From Mucilaginibacter cryoferens (GTDB lineage: Bacteria; Bacteroidota; Bacteroidia; Sphingobacteriales; Sphingobacteriaceae): a DNA stretch of 64,000 nt. Each line of letters begins with the position of its first letter. Position 1 is the stretch's first letter. The notes beneath the pieces are model-generated. The model saw nothing but the letters and a program-made list of their open reading frames with translations, did not search any database and was not told the origin of the DNA. This document shows, one piece after another, positions 56,553 to 64,000 of this stretch. The stretch covers positions 1 to 64,000 of the forward strand of contig NZ_JACHCR010000012.1 of the NCBI RefSeq assembly GCF_014205845.1, in the 5' to 3' direction. The position numbers were made by a program, and so were the translations under genes.

Positions 56553-56838
56553 TTGCAACAGTCAATATTTTCTTCGCAACTTGCGCTTAATTTTCAGCGT
56601 TTCAGCTTTCTCCTGTATTTCTTGATTTGTAAGCTTTTGGTGGGATAGTGTCCCGAATTACATATAAGGTAGAAAAGCATAAAATTGAGCTTACTTATTA
56701 ACCATAGCAATTAACTGAACGATCACTCTATAAAAATAATGATTTAAATTGTTTTGCAGCCATTTTAATAATTCCAAATGTAAAGGACTTTCGACGAGTG
56801 TCTGAAATCTGATTTAAAGGACAAAGAAACAGAAGCCA

Positions 56839-58269
56839 TCAGGCAGTTATCTTGACATAATTTGTTCCGGCAAGTTTCCCGATCTGTTTCAGTTTCCCAC
56901 TTAATTCATCCGACCATGGTAACCCGATACATAACCGCAGGCAATTGTTAAATTGTTCTTGTAGGGTAAACATCCTACCGGGGGCGATGCTGATCCCGTG
57001 CTTAATAGCCAGATCATAGAGTTTAACGGTATCAATGTCTTTGTTAAATTCAATCCAGATAGATAGTCCTCCTTGTGGCCTGGTTGTTTTGGTTCCTTTT
57101 GGGAAATATTCGGTAATAGCCAGCATATATTGCTGACAATTGTTTTCTAAACGGCGTCGAAATTGCCGTAGATGGCTTTCATATTTTCCTGTTTTTACAA
57201 AATTGGCAACTGCTTCCTGCACAATAGTAGTTGAAGATATAGCATGAACCAGTTTCATTTTCATAATTTGATCTTTATATTTTCCGGGAGCTATCCAGCC
57301 TACCCGGTATCCCGGGGAAAGGGTTTTGGAAACCGAGCTGCACCAAATCACATTTCCATCCAGGTCAAAAGATTTGCAGCATTTCGGCCGCTGTGTTCCA
57401 AAATAAATATCGCCGTACACATCATCCTCAATCAATGGAATCTTATGGTTGGCCAGCAAAGCGACAACTTCTTTCTTATTTTCATCCGGCATGCAACTTC
57501 CCAAAGGAGTATTAAAATTGGGGATCAGTAAACAAAGGTCAATCATGGGAATGGCTTTTTTCAAATCCTCAATCTCGATTCCGCTAACGGGGTGCGTTGG
57601 CAATTCCAATACTTTAAGACCCAGGCTAACCACCAGTTGTAATATCCCCGGGTAACACGGGCTTTCAATGGCGATGGTATCGCCGGGCTTAGATAAGGCC
57701 ATCAGGCAAAAGGATATAGCCTGCATACCGCCGGCAGTTGTGATAATTTCATTTTCACGGAGGTTTCCACCCCAGCTTAAAGAACGAACCGCCACCATCC
57801 TTCGCAGGTTTAAATTACCCTGTACCGATTCATAAGGTGTACCACCGCCTGTCAGTAAAGTATTAGCGCGCGCGATTTCTTTTTTCAATTTAGCCAAAGG
57901 TAATAGCGCACCATCAGGCGCCGCGATGGACAGAAGGATAAGGTCTTTTCTACCCATATTGGCGTATACCTTACTGAGCAATTCACTTGGCTCATTTTCT
58001 TTGACAGCAGCTACAGGTCGGCTTACCTCCGGAAGCGGTAATTTCCCGTAAAATCGCGATCTTACAAAATAACCCGATTGAGGCTTTGAATCTATGAGCG
58101 ATTGTGCCTCCAGCTCCATGAACACTCTTTTTGCCGTATTCATTCCTATACTGTGTTCCCGGCAAAGCATTCTTACAGAGGGTAGCCGGTCCCCTGGTTT
58201 TAAAACGCCGCTTCTTATTTGCCCCGCAATTCCGTTTGCTATTTTGTTATACAGAAAATCTTTATCCAC
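56839..58269 (-). CDS. MocR-type GntR/aminotransferase regulator
   Basis: A 476-residue fusion: GntR winged helix (about 1-75, IRSGVLKPGDRLPSVRMLC) and a fold-type-I PLP aminotransferase-like domain (about 110-470). The PLP Lys is in WCSSVSKTLSPGYRVGW, and the pocket has LIPNFNTPLG and EDDVYGDIYF. MocR proteins regulate genes using PLP or amino acid ligands and usually control the divergent neighbour, here an EamA-type exporter. The two genes are 79 bases apart. Confidence 0.94.
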   Translation of the reverse strand: MDKDFLYNKIANGIAGQIRSGVLKPGDRLPSVRMLCREHSIGMNTAKRVFMELEAQSLIDSKPQSGYFVRSRFYGKLPLPEVSRPVAAVKENEPSELLSKVYANMGRKDLILLSIAAPDGALLPLAKLKKEIARANTLLTGGGTPYESVQGNLNLRRMVAVRSLSWGGNLRENEIITTAGGMQAISFCLMALSKPGDTIAIESPCYPGILQLVVSLGLKVLELPTHPVSGIEIEDLKKAIPMIDLCLLIPNFNTPLGSCMPDENKKEVVALLANHKIPLIEDDVYGDIYFGTQRPKCCKSFDLDGNVIWCSSVSKTLSPGYRVGWIAPGKYKDQIMKMKLVHAISSTTIVQEAVANFVKTGKYESHLRQFRRRLENNCQQYMLAITEYFPKGTKTTRPQGGLSIWIEFNKDIDTVKLYDLAIKHGISIAPGRMFTLQEQFNNCLRLCIGLPWSDELSGKLKQIGKLAGTNYVKITA

Positions 58270-58336
58270 GATGCAAATATAACTGTGTCTATTTAATTTA
58301 TAAAAACTGATACTGTATTTACTAAAATAGCCGCTT

Positions 58337-58344
58337 TACTTTTG
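58337..58344 (+). promoter_or_regulatory. -7 box of the EamA gene
   Basis: TACTTTTG matches TAnnTTTG exactly and ends four bases before the ATG at 58349, so the message would be nearly leaderless. The AT-rich stretch before it would carry the MocR site; no clear repeat seen. Confidence 0.5.
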
Positions 58345-58348
58345 TGAT

Positions 58349-59278
58349 ATGAATAATAAATCGTTTGCAGATAAAACCAAAGACAGTACTACAGCTGGCT
58401 GGATCAACGGATTTCTGGGAGTAGCTTTTTTTAGCGGTTCTATGCCGGCGACTAAGGCTGCGGTAACCTATCTTCCCCCTGTTTTATTAACTATGACCCG
58501 GGCTGGGATAGCCGGGATCTTGGCGTTATGTGCCCTGCTTATTTTTAGTAAAAAATGGCCTAAAAAAAACCAAATGCCGTCACTGCTCATTGTGACACTC
58601 GGTGCCGTGCTCGGCTTCCCGTTACTGTCTTCATGGGCTTTGGAATATATTACTTCGGCACGTTCATTGGTTTTTCTTGGAATACTGCCATTGACCACGG
58701 CTATATTTGGTGTTATTAGGGGTGGTGAACGTCCTAATCTGATATTCTGGCTTTTTGCGGTTTTAGGTACTTTGATAGTTATTGGATATGCTATAGAGCA
58801 AGGAGGTTCTGGTCCTTTAACCGGGGATATTATTATGCTTTCTGCTGTTGTGGTGTGCGGCTTGGGATATGCCGAAGGGGCAAAACTATCCAGGGAACTT
58901 GGCGGCTGGCAAGTTATATCATGGGCCCTGGTAATTTCATTGCCCATATCAATTCCCTCCATATATTGTCTATTACCCGATACGTTATCAACTGTACCAA
59001 CCTCTGCCTGGATTGGGGTTGGATACATCGCCCTGTTCAGCCAGTTCGTTGGCTTCGTGTTCTGGTATCGCGGTTTGGCTCAAGGAGGCATAGCAACTGT
59101 TGGCCAGTTACAGTTATTACAGCCCTTTTTGGGACTTACCATTGCGGCCATAGTTCTTCACGAACATGTAAGCCCAGGAATGATTGGTATCATGATCGGT
59201 GTAATTACTTGTGTAGCTGCCTCCAAAAAGCTGGCAATTCGAAAACCGTTACCGGCTGAAGCTAACAAAGCACCATAA
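58349..59278 (+). CDS. EamA/DMT-family transporter
   Basis: A 309-residue inner-membrane protein with ten hydrophobic segments in two EamA repeats, the first with FLGVAFFSGSMPATKAAVTYLPP and the second with FVFWYRGLAQGGIATVGQLQLLQP spread over helices. The family exports amino acids and metabolites. Control by the divergent MocR regulator suggests an amine or amino acid substrate. Confidence 0.92.
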   Translation: MNNKSFADKTKDSTTAGWINGFLGVAFFSGSMPATKAAVTYLPPVLLTMTRAGIAGILALCALLIFSKKWPKKNQMPSLLIVTLGAVLGFPLLSSWALEYITSARSLVFLGILPLTTAIFGVIRGGERPNLIFWLFAVLGTLIVIGYAIEQGGSGPLTGDIIMLSAVVVCGLGYAEGAKLSRELGGWQVISWALVISLPISIPSIYCLLPDTLSTVPTSAWIGVGYIALFSQFVGFVFWYRGLAQGGIATVGQLQLLQPFLGLTIAAIVLHEHVSPGMIGIMIGVITCVAASKKLAIRKPLPAEANKAP

Positions 59279-59602
59279 AAAAGCACCACAGTTAGAAATT
59301 TGGCTTAAGCAGTTAGAACAGCCAATTTAAAAAACCACAATAAATGGACTGGCTTGCCTGTTTATTGATTTACCTTAGCCTTATCGTAACGCAAATAGGA
59401 CAAGTTATAATCGATAAAATATCAGATAAAGCTGAGCGGTTTTTTTATGCATTGCATGCTGGGCATATCGAAACCTATTGAACCTGGGGTTCCCACAGGT
59501 TCAGTTTTGATAACACGCGATCATTCCGGTCGTTTTTAATAGTATTTATAATGTCTTATATATTAAACAATTTAGTTAGTTTTGTTTATTATATAAAACA
59601 TT
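59279..59602. other. Intergenic region with a hairpin
   Basis: About 320 bases. It has an 8-bp inverted repeat TGAACCTG/CAGGTTCA (59479-59486 and 59496-59503) followed by GTTTTGA, perhaps a weak terminator of the EamA gene. Otherwise nothing recognised before the truncated HTH gene. Confidence 0.4.
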
Positions 59603-59650
59603 ATGAAGAACCAACTCGTATTGTTACCCAAAGCGCAGAAGGTACTTAAT
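59603..59650 (+). pseudogene. Start of an XRE-type (HipB-like) antitoxin gene, cut by a repeat element
   Basis: Sixteen codons, MKNQLVLLPKAQKVLN, then the inverted-repeat element begins at 59651 and the frame stops within it. I recognise this start from short Bacteroidota helix-turn-helix proteins that accompany HipA-type toxins. The rest of the gene and any hipA are absent on this side. Identification rests on a short sequence. Confidence 0.55.
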
Positions 59651-59778
59651 TGGAAAAACCTGTTGCGTTGACCCCTCTTTGCCAATTTGCTTTATTCTAC
59701 CTAAAGGTCTGAACTTAAGCACTAATGGTGGTCATTTCAAAATTGGCCAACTGGGGTCAATAAGATGTGGTTTATCCA
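59651..59778 (-). repeat. MITE-like inverted-repeat element
   Basis: A 128-base copy, by eye identical to the one at 42425-42552. Its left side cuts an HTH gene and its right side cuts a TraI-like gene; the flanks (cttaat and attatt) are not a target duplication. Confidence 0.92.
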
Positions 59779-60149
59779 ATTATTCCAAGATCAGTGAACT
59801 CACTGAAAAACAGGTAGCCTTAGTCAATTCCTATAACCAGGCATGGGGCCTGCTGAAAGCGGACACGCAATTTACCGCCGATGAGCTTTCCTATATGACC
59901 AAAGTCTATTCAGGAATTTTAGAGGCCAGTGTTAATGATCTTGACCAGATTTTACTAGTGATCAACGCCAACAAAACCCAAATGCCGGATGCCAAACGCA
60001 TGGAGATCGTTAACAAGGCCGCCGACCACATGGACAGTAATTACAACGACTTGCAGCAATTCAACAGTCCAAACCAGATCCTCAGCCTGCAACGGGCTAA
60101 AGATCAGAACGCGGTCATCACTTTAAAAAAGTATCATGGTTTGGAGTAG
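59779..60149 (+). pseudogene. TraI-like conjugation gene, C-terminal fragment
   Basis: About 123 residues: NYSKISELTEKQVALVNSYN, FTADELSYMTKVYSGILEAS and ILSLQRAKDQNAVITLKKYH. From memory this matches the C-terminal part of short conjugal transfer TraI-like/TerB-annotated proteins of Sphingobacteriales conjugative elements. The N-terminal half with its signal peptide is missing; the coding sense begins exactly at the element end. Confidence 0.65.
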
Positions 60150-60150
60150 T

Positions 60151-60510
60151 TTATCCACTGATATTTTTCCCGAAAACGAGCGTGTTGCCATCAGGATCAT
60201 CGACCGCAAAATCGCGTATGCCATAATAGCGGTCGCCAATGGGATAGCTGATCAAAGCGCCCCGCCGCCTGATCGTTTCAAGGTAATTGTCCACCTCATC
60301 GCAATCAAAGCAAATTTCGGCAGTGCCGGGCGTTTTTTTCAATCCATCGTTGTCAGGCCCGCAGATATAAAGGAGGATTTCATTGTAAAGCAATCCGGCA
60401 TAGGCTTCCAGCTTGAAATCGATGGTAAAACCGAGAACCGTAGTATAATAATCCAGCGCCCGCTCAAAATCGGAAACATGGATAACAGGTGAACTACTCA
60501 AAATTTTCAT
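60151..60510 (-). CDS. VOC-family (glyoxalase-like) protein
   Basis: A 119-residue single vicinal-oxygen-chelate domain: SSPVIHVSDFERALDYYTTV, AEICFDCDEVDNYLE and the final RDFAVDDPDGNTLVFGK. It lacks the full glyoxalase I metal set (only one clear Glu/His candidate), so it is more like bleomycin-resistance or generic VOC proteins. It sits between two TraI-like gene remnants, in the opposite direction. Confidence 0.9.
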   Translation of the reverse strand: MKILSSSPVIHVSDFERALDYYTTVLGFTIDFKLEAYAGLLYNEILLYICGPDNDGLKKTPGTAEICFDCDEVDNYLETIRRRGALISYPIGDRYYGIRDFAVDDPDGNTLVFGKNISG

Positions 60511-60533
60511 TACCCTAAATTATCAATAAAAAC

Positions 60534-60929
60534 ATGAGCGGACAATATAAAAAATCGCTGATCGCATTTTTAGGCTGCTTAATATTAACGGTCACGGCCG
60601 TTCAGGCGCAAAGTTTTGCCGAGTGGTTTAGCCAAAAGAAAACGCAGATCAAATACCTACCCAGCAGATTGCCGCTTTACAAGCCTGTAGAACTACTTTG
60701 GAACAAGGCTATGCGATGATGAAAAGCGAATGGGGCGCTATCGGGAATTTTAAGAATGGCGAGTTTGGATTGCACCAGGGTTATTACAACTCCTTAGCGG
60801 CGATTAACCCGCAAGTTAAAAACATCGTGAATCTAAGCACCATTCAAGCCGAACAGCAAAGCATCGTGAGCCAGTTTAACGCCATTAAGAATTTAAACGG
60901 GCTGAGTTCGAATACTTTTCGACAGTTTA
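60534..60929 (+). pseudogene. TraI-like conjugation gene, N-terminal fragment with frameshift
   Basis: Starts with a signal peptide (LIAFLGCLILTVTAVQAQ) and SFAEWFSQKKTQIKYL, then one base is missing near 60660, after which the frame from about 60662 reads QQIAALQACRTTLEQGYAMM and FKNGEFGLHQGYYNSLAAIN. It ends at the decayed element at 60930. The region QQSIVSQFNAIKNLNGLSS aligns to the same part as the beginning of the fragment at 59779, so they are halves of two different related genes, not one gene split in two. Confidence 0.65.
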
Positions 60930-61050
60930 GATAAACCACAGCAAATTGACCCCGGTGGCCAAACTTTAAATAGCCGCCTTTAGTGCTTAAATATAATTCA
61001 GGTTTTAATAGCGAAAAATAAATTGGTTAGGACGAGACAAAAATTCTAAA
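60930..61050 (+). repeat. Decayed MITE-like element
   Basis: Left end TAGATAAACCACAGCAAATT with GACCCCGGTGGCCAAA is clear. The right end (AAATTGGTTAGGACGAGAC) is diverged, so the end coordinate is approximate. It cuts the TraI-like N-terminal fragment. Confidence 0.65.
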
Positions 61051-61340
61051 AGACAATTCTATTGATTGTTCTAAGATCGGTCAGAAAATGCCTGTTACAA
61101 ATTTAAGTCCAGGGTTTAGTCCAGATGTTTAGTTTAAATTCCGAAATCCGGTCAAGCAGCTCGGGATAGTCTGCACAGATCATTCATTTATTGTTCATAA
61201 AAGCAATTTACTTTTGCAGGTATCTAAAAATATCCAAAATGCTTAGAAGGCGTATCTTTTTGTAAGATCCAACAACATAGTTTAGTTATCTAAAGATTTT
61301 TAGTTGTCCTTCAATTTTTATTTTCTACTATCTTTTAACT
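61051..61340. other. Intergenic region before GH28 gene
   Basis: About 290 bases that should hold the promoter of the GH28 gene. No ORF, hairpin or repeat worth naming. Confidence 0.4.
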
Positions 61341-62591
61341 ATGAAATCCAAATCTTTATTTTTTTTACCCATCTGCTTTCTGTTAATATGCTGCACCAAG
61401 AAGGCAGATAGTACTTTGGCAAATTTATCGCCTCGCACTTATTTTATAACCAGCTATGGGGCGGCCACGAGCTTACCGGATAACGCCGTTGCTGTCCAGA
61501 AGGCTATTGATTCATGTTCTTCTGCAGGAGGTGGAACGGTTGAGGTTCCGGCGGGTACTTTTTTGTGTGGTCCCGTCCTCATGAAAAGCAATATCAATTT
61601 TCAGCTTGACAACGGCTCGGTTCTTAAGGTATTGCCTTATGGAACGGACCCTGCAGCCACCCCGTCAACCATTGTGCCATTTATCGATTGTAACGGGATT
61701 AATAACTTTTCTATCACTGGTACTGGTACGATAGAGGGACAAGGCGGCGACTGGTGGACCGCGTTTCATGGCAATAAGTCAGTGATACGCCCTGTGATGA
61801 TCCCTTTAATTGGTAGCCGCAACGCGAAAATAATGGGTATCACTATCCAAAATGCCCCAAACGTCCACATTGGAGTAGGCCGAAAATGCAATATGGTTAA
61901 CATCTCTGGGGTGACAATCAATTCGCCATCCAATTCTCCTAATACAGATGGGATTGATACTTGGTCGCCGAATGTAAGTATCACCAATTGCCATATCAGT
62001 TGCGGTGACGATAATATTGCGGTAGACAGTTACAGCGCTTATATTAATATTAAAGGTTGCACTTTCGGAACCGGACATGGTTGTTCTATTGGTAGTTATA
62101 CGACAGATGTTCACGATATTAACGTAGATAGCTGCATATTTAACTCCACCACAACAGGCGTTCGCATCAAATCTAATCGTGGCAGAAGTGGAATCGTACA
62201 AAATATCACTTATTCCAACATTACAATGACTAATGTCGCCAACGCCATTAATATCACCTGCTATTATCCCAAAACACCGTTAAGCCCAACTGCTGATAGC
62301 GCACAGGCTACTACTGCCCTGACGCCCGATTATAAGAATATTATCCTGAAGAACATCACGGCTATTGGTACTAACAAAGCCGGGGTAATGTGGGGACTAC
62401 CCGAGCAACCCATTCAAAACATAGTTTTTGACAATGTTAAAATTACCGCTGCTACCGGATTGAAAGCGTATTTTGTATCAGGTGCCATATTTAAAAACAG
62501 TTCCCAGATCACTGTATCAACTGGTGATGCCCTTAACACATACTACGCGTCTGTTTTGGGCATTAACCTGGTAACAGGACAGCCCCAATAA
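61341..62591 (+). CDS. GH28 polygalacturonase-like lipoprotein
   Basis: A 416-residue lipoprotein (LLICCTKK lipobox). The right-handed beta-helix has all GH28 signatures: NTDG at 201, the catalytic Asp pair in CGDD at 221-224, GHG at 245-247 and RIK at 275-277. It should hydrolyse pectic galacturonan at the cell surface or in the periplasm. It stands alone, without SusC/D or other pectin genes beside it. Confidence 0.94.
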   Translation: MKSKSLFFLPICFLLICCTKKADSTLANLSPRTYFITSYGAATSLPDNAVAVQKAIDSCSSAGGGTVEVPAGTFLCGPVLMKSNINFQLDNGSVLKVLPYGTDPAATPSTIVPFIDCNGINNFSITGTGTIEGQGGDWWTAFHGNKSVIRPVMIPLIGSRNAKIMGITIQNAPNVHIGVGRKCNMVNISGVTINSPSNSPNTDGIDTWSPNVSITNCHISCGDDNIAVDSYSAYINIKGCTFGTGHGCSIGSYTTDVHDINVDSCIFNSTTTGVRIKSNRGRSGIVQNITYSNITMTNVANAINITCYYPKTPLSPTADSAQATTALTPDYKNIILKNITAIGTNKAGVMWGLPEQPIQNIVFDNVKITAATGLKAYFVSGAIFKNSSQITVSTGDALNTYYASVLGINLVTGQPQ

Positions 62592-63195
62592 TTAGTAAAG
62601 CAATTTGTAGTCCTCCATTTAGGGAATTGAGACCTCGATTAAATCAAATGTTCAGGAAAGCTGAACGGATACGTAATGATTTATTCTCTCTTTTCAATAG
62701 CCGCCGCAAAGCTTTTTGCCTTCAGCGTATTGGCACGGACGGAGGCCCGGAATTCCGGGTAGCGTTAATTGTGGGATTTGTACGCGATATTATAGAGGTA
62801 AATAATGAAGTTACCTTACTTACTACACTGTTAGAAGATAGTGGTTTCAGATCTGTTGCAATGAGTTCACACCTTTATTGTCTGTGGTTCTGAGCACATC
62901 GACGGAAATCTTAGAAGCCTTATCCCTCTTCTAAAATCCTTATTAGTACAACTTAGTCTAGCTGTTTTTAATAACTCGAGCTGGGTTTAACGCAACAAAC
63001 GTAGTCGCCAAAGCCGGTAAGGACCTTGTAAATCGAAAAGGGTGGAATTTAATTTGATTATACCAGATTAAGGGCAAATTATTACGACTGAAAAGTGAAG
63101 TAACCAACCGTTTTTTATATATTAAACCGAATACTGATCAACTTTTGGTTTTATTGATCCTTCACAGATATTCTTTTAGGTTTTCGCTTGCCTAA
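62592..63195. other. Intergenic region with unresolved short frame
   Basis: About 600 bases. A plus-strand frame (62627-62893) includes RIRNDLFSLFNSRRKAFCLQ and GTDGGPEFRVAL, which looks more protein-like than chance but has no recognisable family, signal or proper ribosome site. It may be a gene remnant. No RNA gene seen. Confidence 0.35.
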
Positions 63196-63279
63196 TGGAT
63201 TTAACAGGCAATTAAAATACAGTTGATTATAGTCACAAGGTAAATTGGCGAAGGGGGGGCAACGTAATCGCTTTTTCCA
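63196..63279 (+). repeat. Internally deleted MITE-like element
   Basis: About 84 bases. The right half is well conserved (ATACAGTTGATTATAGTCAC, AAATTGGCGAAGG, CTTTTTCCA); the left half is reduced to TGGATTTAACAGGCAATT. About 40 bases appear to be missing. Confidence 0.65.
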
Positions 63280-63577
63280 CTTTCTCCTGGTATTTTTCAC
63301 AATTGATGATGGTTACTTCTGCAAATTTGATATTTATATTCAAAAATTTGCTCAAATGAAAAAAATAGATTCAAAAACTTGCTTTTTAATTCATTTACAT
63401 TGATTAGATGTAAATTTTTGCTATGTTAAAATTGTAACCCCAATCTACAAGCTATTCATCCTTTTATTATTAAGCTCAAATTCTTGCCTTTTTTAACTAA
63501 TTAAATTAAAAAACTTGTCATTTACCTTATGAAAGCATATATTAGATTGAAAAATTTGTACAACCAACAATTTTGCA
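63280..63577 (+). promoter_or_regulatory. Upstream region with inverted repeats
   Basis: Two dyads: GCAAATTTGA ... TCAAAAATTTGC (about 63321-63351) and ATTTACAT-N7-ATGTAAAT (63393-63415). CAATTTTG ends three bases before the ATG at 63578. The arrangement resembles that before the Fic gene at 55431 and may be an operator region. Confidence 0.45.
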
Positions 63578-64000
63578 ATGGACAAGAACGTACCCCTACA
63601 CCTGCAGGAAATTATCTTCGCATCCAGTGACACCACAATTAGTCGTAATATCGGGAAACTGGAAAAGCAGGGGAGATTAAGGAAAATCGCTCCCAAAATT
63701 TACAGCCCGGTTTCAGACGAATCGGCGGAAACCATCATCAGAAGAAATATTTTCCAGATACTCGGACACTTATACCCCGGAATTCTGTTAAGCCACCGCT
63801 CCGCACTCGAATATAAGCCTACTGCCAGCGGCGATATGTTCCTTACCTACACCTACGCCCGCAAAGTAAATCTTCCAGGAATTACCCTGAATATCCTGAT
63901 CGGTCCCGGGCCTGTTGAGGGAGATAACCAATTCGCGAGAGACCTTTTTGTTTCACAACAGGAAAGAGCCGTACTGGAAAATTTTCAGGAATCCAGAAAG
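63578..64000 (+). CDS. Fic-family protein with AbiEi-like winged-helix N terminus (partial)
   Basis: The first 141 codons of a gene that continues past the window. It starts MDKNVPLHLQEIIFASSDTT with a winged helix (ISRNIGKLEKQGRLRKIAPKIY) as in AbiEi-type antitoxins, then RRNIFQILGHLYPGILLSHR. From memory this N-terminal half belongs to Bacteroidota Fic proteins whose Fic core lies further on. The core is outside the window, so this is provisional; an AbiEi-type antitoxin is the alternative. Confidence 0.6.
   Translation, partial: MDKNVPLHLQEIIFASSDTTISRNIGKLEKQGRLRKIAPKIYSPVSDESAETIIRRNIFQILGHLYPGILLSHRSALEYKPTASGDMFLTYTYARKVNLPGITLNILIGPGPVEGDNQFARDLFVSQQERAVLENFQESRK

Noticed and set aside
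62627..62893. 88-codon plus-strand frame after the GH28 gene
   Set aside because: Somewhat protein-like, but no family, start signal or context; noted only within the intergenic entry.

Overview
The window looks like a chromosome segment of a Bacteroidota bacterium of the Sphingobacteriaceae (Mucilaginibacter/Pedobacter type). The grounds are a SusC/SusD pair with a FecI-type sigma factor and FecR anti-sigma factor, several LytTR regulator/LytS-type kinase pairs, repeated TlpA-like oxidoreductases, and promoters of the TAnnTTTG type with few Shine-Dalgarno sequences. I saw no rRNA, tRNA or CRISPR array.

Layout. 0.2-6.4 kb: two LytTR response regulators, a LytS-type kinase and a full-length LanB-type dehydratase. 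Between the second regulator and the kinase, on the other strand, lies a short unlisted ORF (2226-2387) that looks like a Thr-rich, cysteine-free RiPP precursor. 7.1-12.9 kb: a secreted 57-residue peptide gene (11224-11397), then across a terminator-like hairpin a lipoprotein, a small thiol protein and an FtsX-type permease, with a divergent TlpA-like protein. 13-20.7 kb: a cytochrome b-like membrane protein, azurin, DUF1080 lipoprotein, sugar isomerase-like protein, PQQ-type propeller, a second LytTR/LytS pair and a HAD phosphatase. 21.4-39.3 kb: a DsbD-like transporter gene broken by one stop codon, four TlpA-like proteins, a trypsin-like protease, an S41 protease, and a SusC/SusD/DUF1735 outer-membrane uptake system with its FecR and sigma factor. 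39.3-56.6 kb: an accessory zone of remnants of an integrative element plus many small stress-type regulator/oxidoreductase units (AraC, Crp/Fnr, HxlR, SDR, NmrA, DUF4267, NIPSNAP, Fic). 56.8-64 kb: MocR/EamA pair, conjugation-gene remnants, GH28 pectinase lipoprotein, and the start of a second Fic-type protein that runs off the window.

Three things stand out. (1) The LanB/precursor/LytTR region is a candidate for an unusual RiPP pathway, since the proposed core has many Thr and no Cys and no LanC is visible. (2) A family of about 125-bp inverted-repeat elements (TGGATAAACC... / TGGAAAAAC... ends, nine full or partial copies) repeatedly sits exactly where genes are broken (IS110 transposase, integrase, HTH antitoxin, two TraI-like genes). 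(3) Two Crp/Fnr-type regulators are associated with two operator types, and in all five promoters the operator centre lies 33 bp upstream of the centre of the proposed -7 box, which is class-II activator geometry.

Two genes for exported proteins (DsbD-like, alpha/beta-hydrolase) carry single in-frame stop codons near their N termini.
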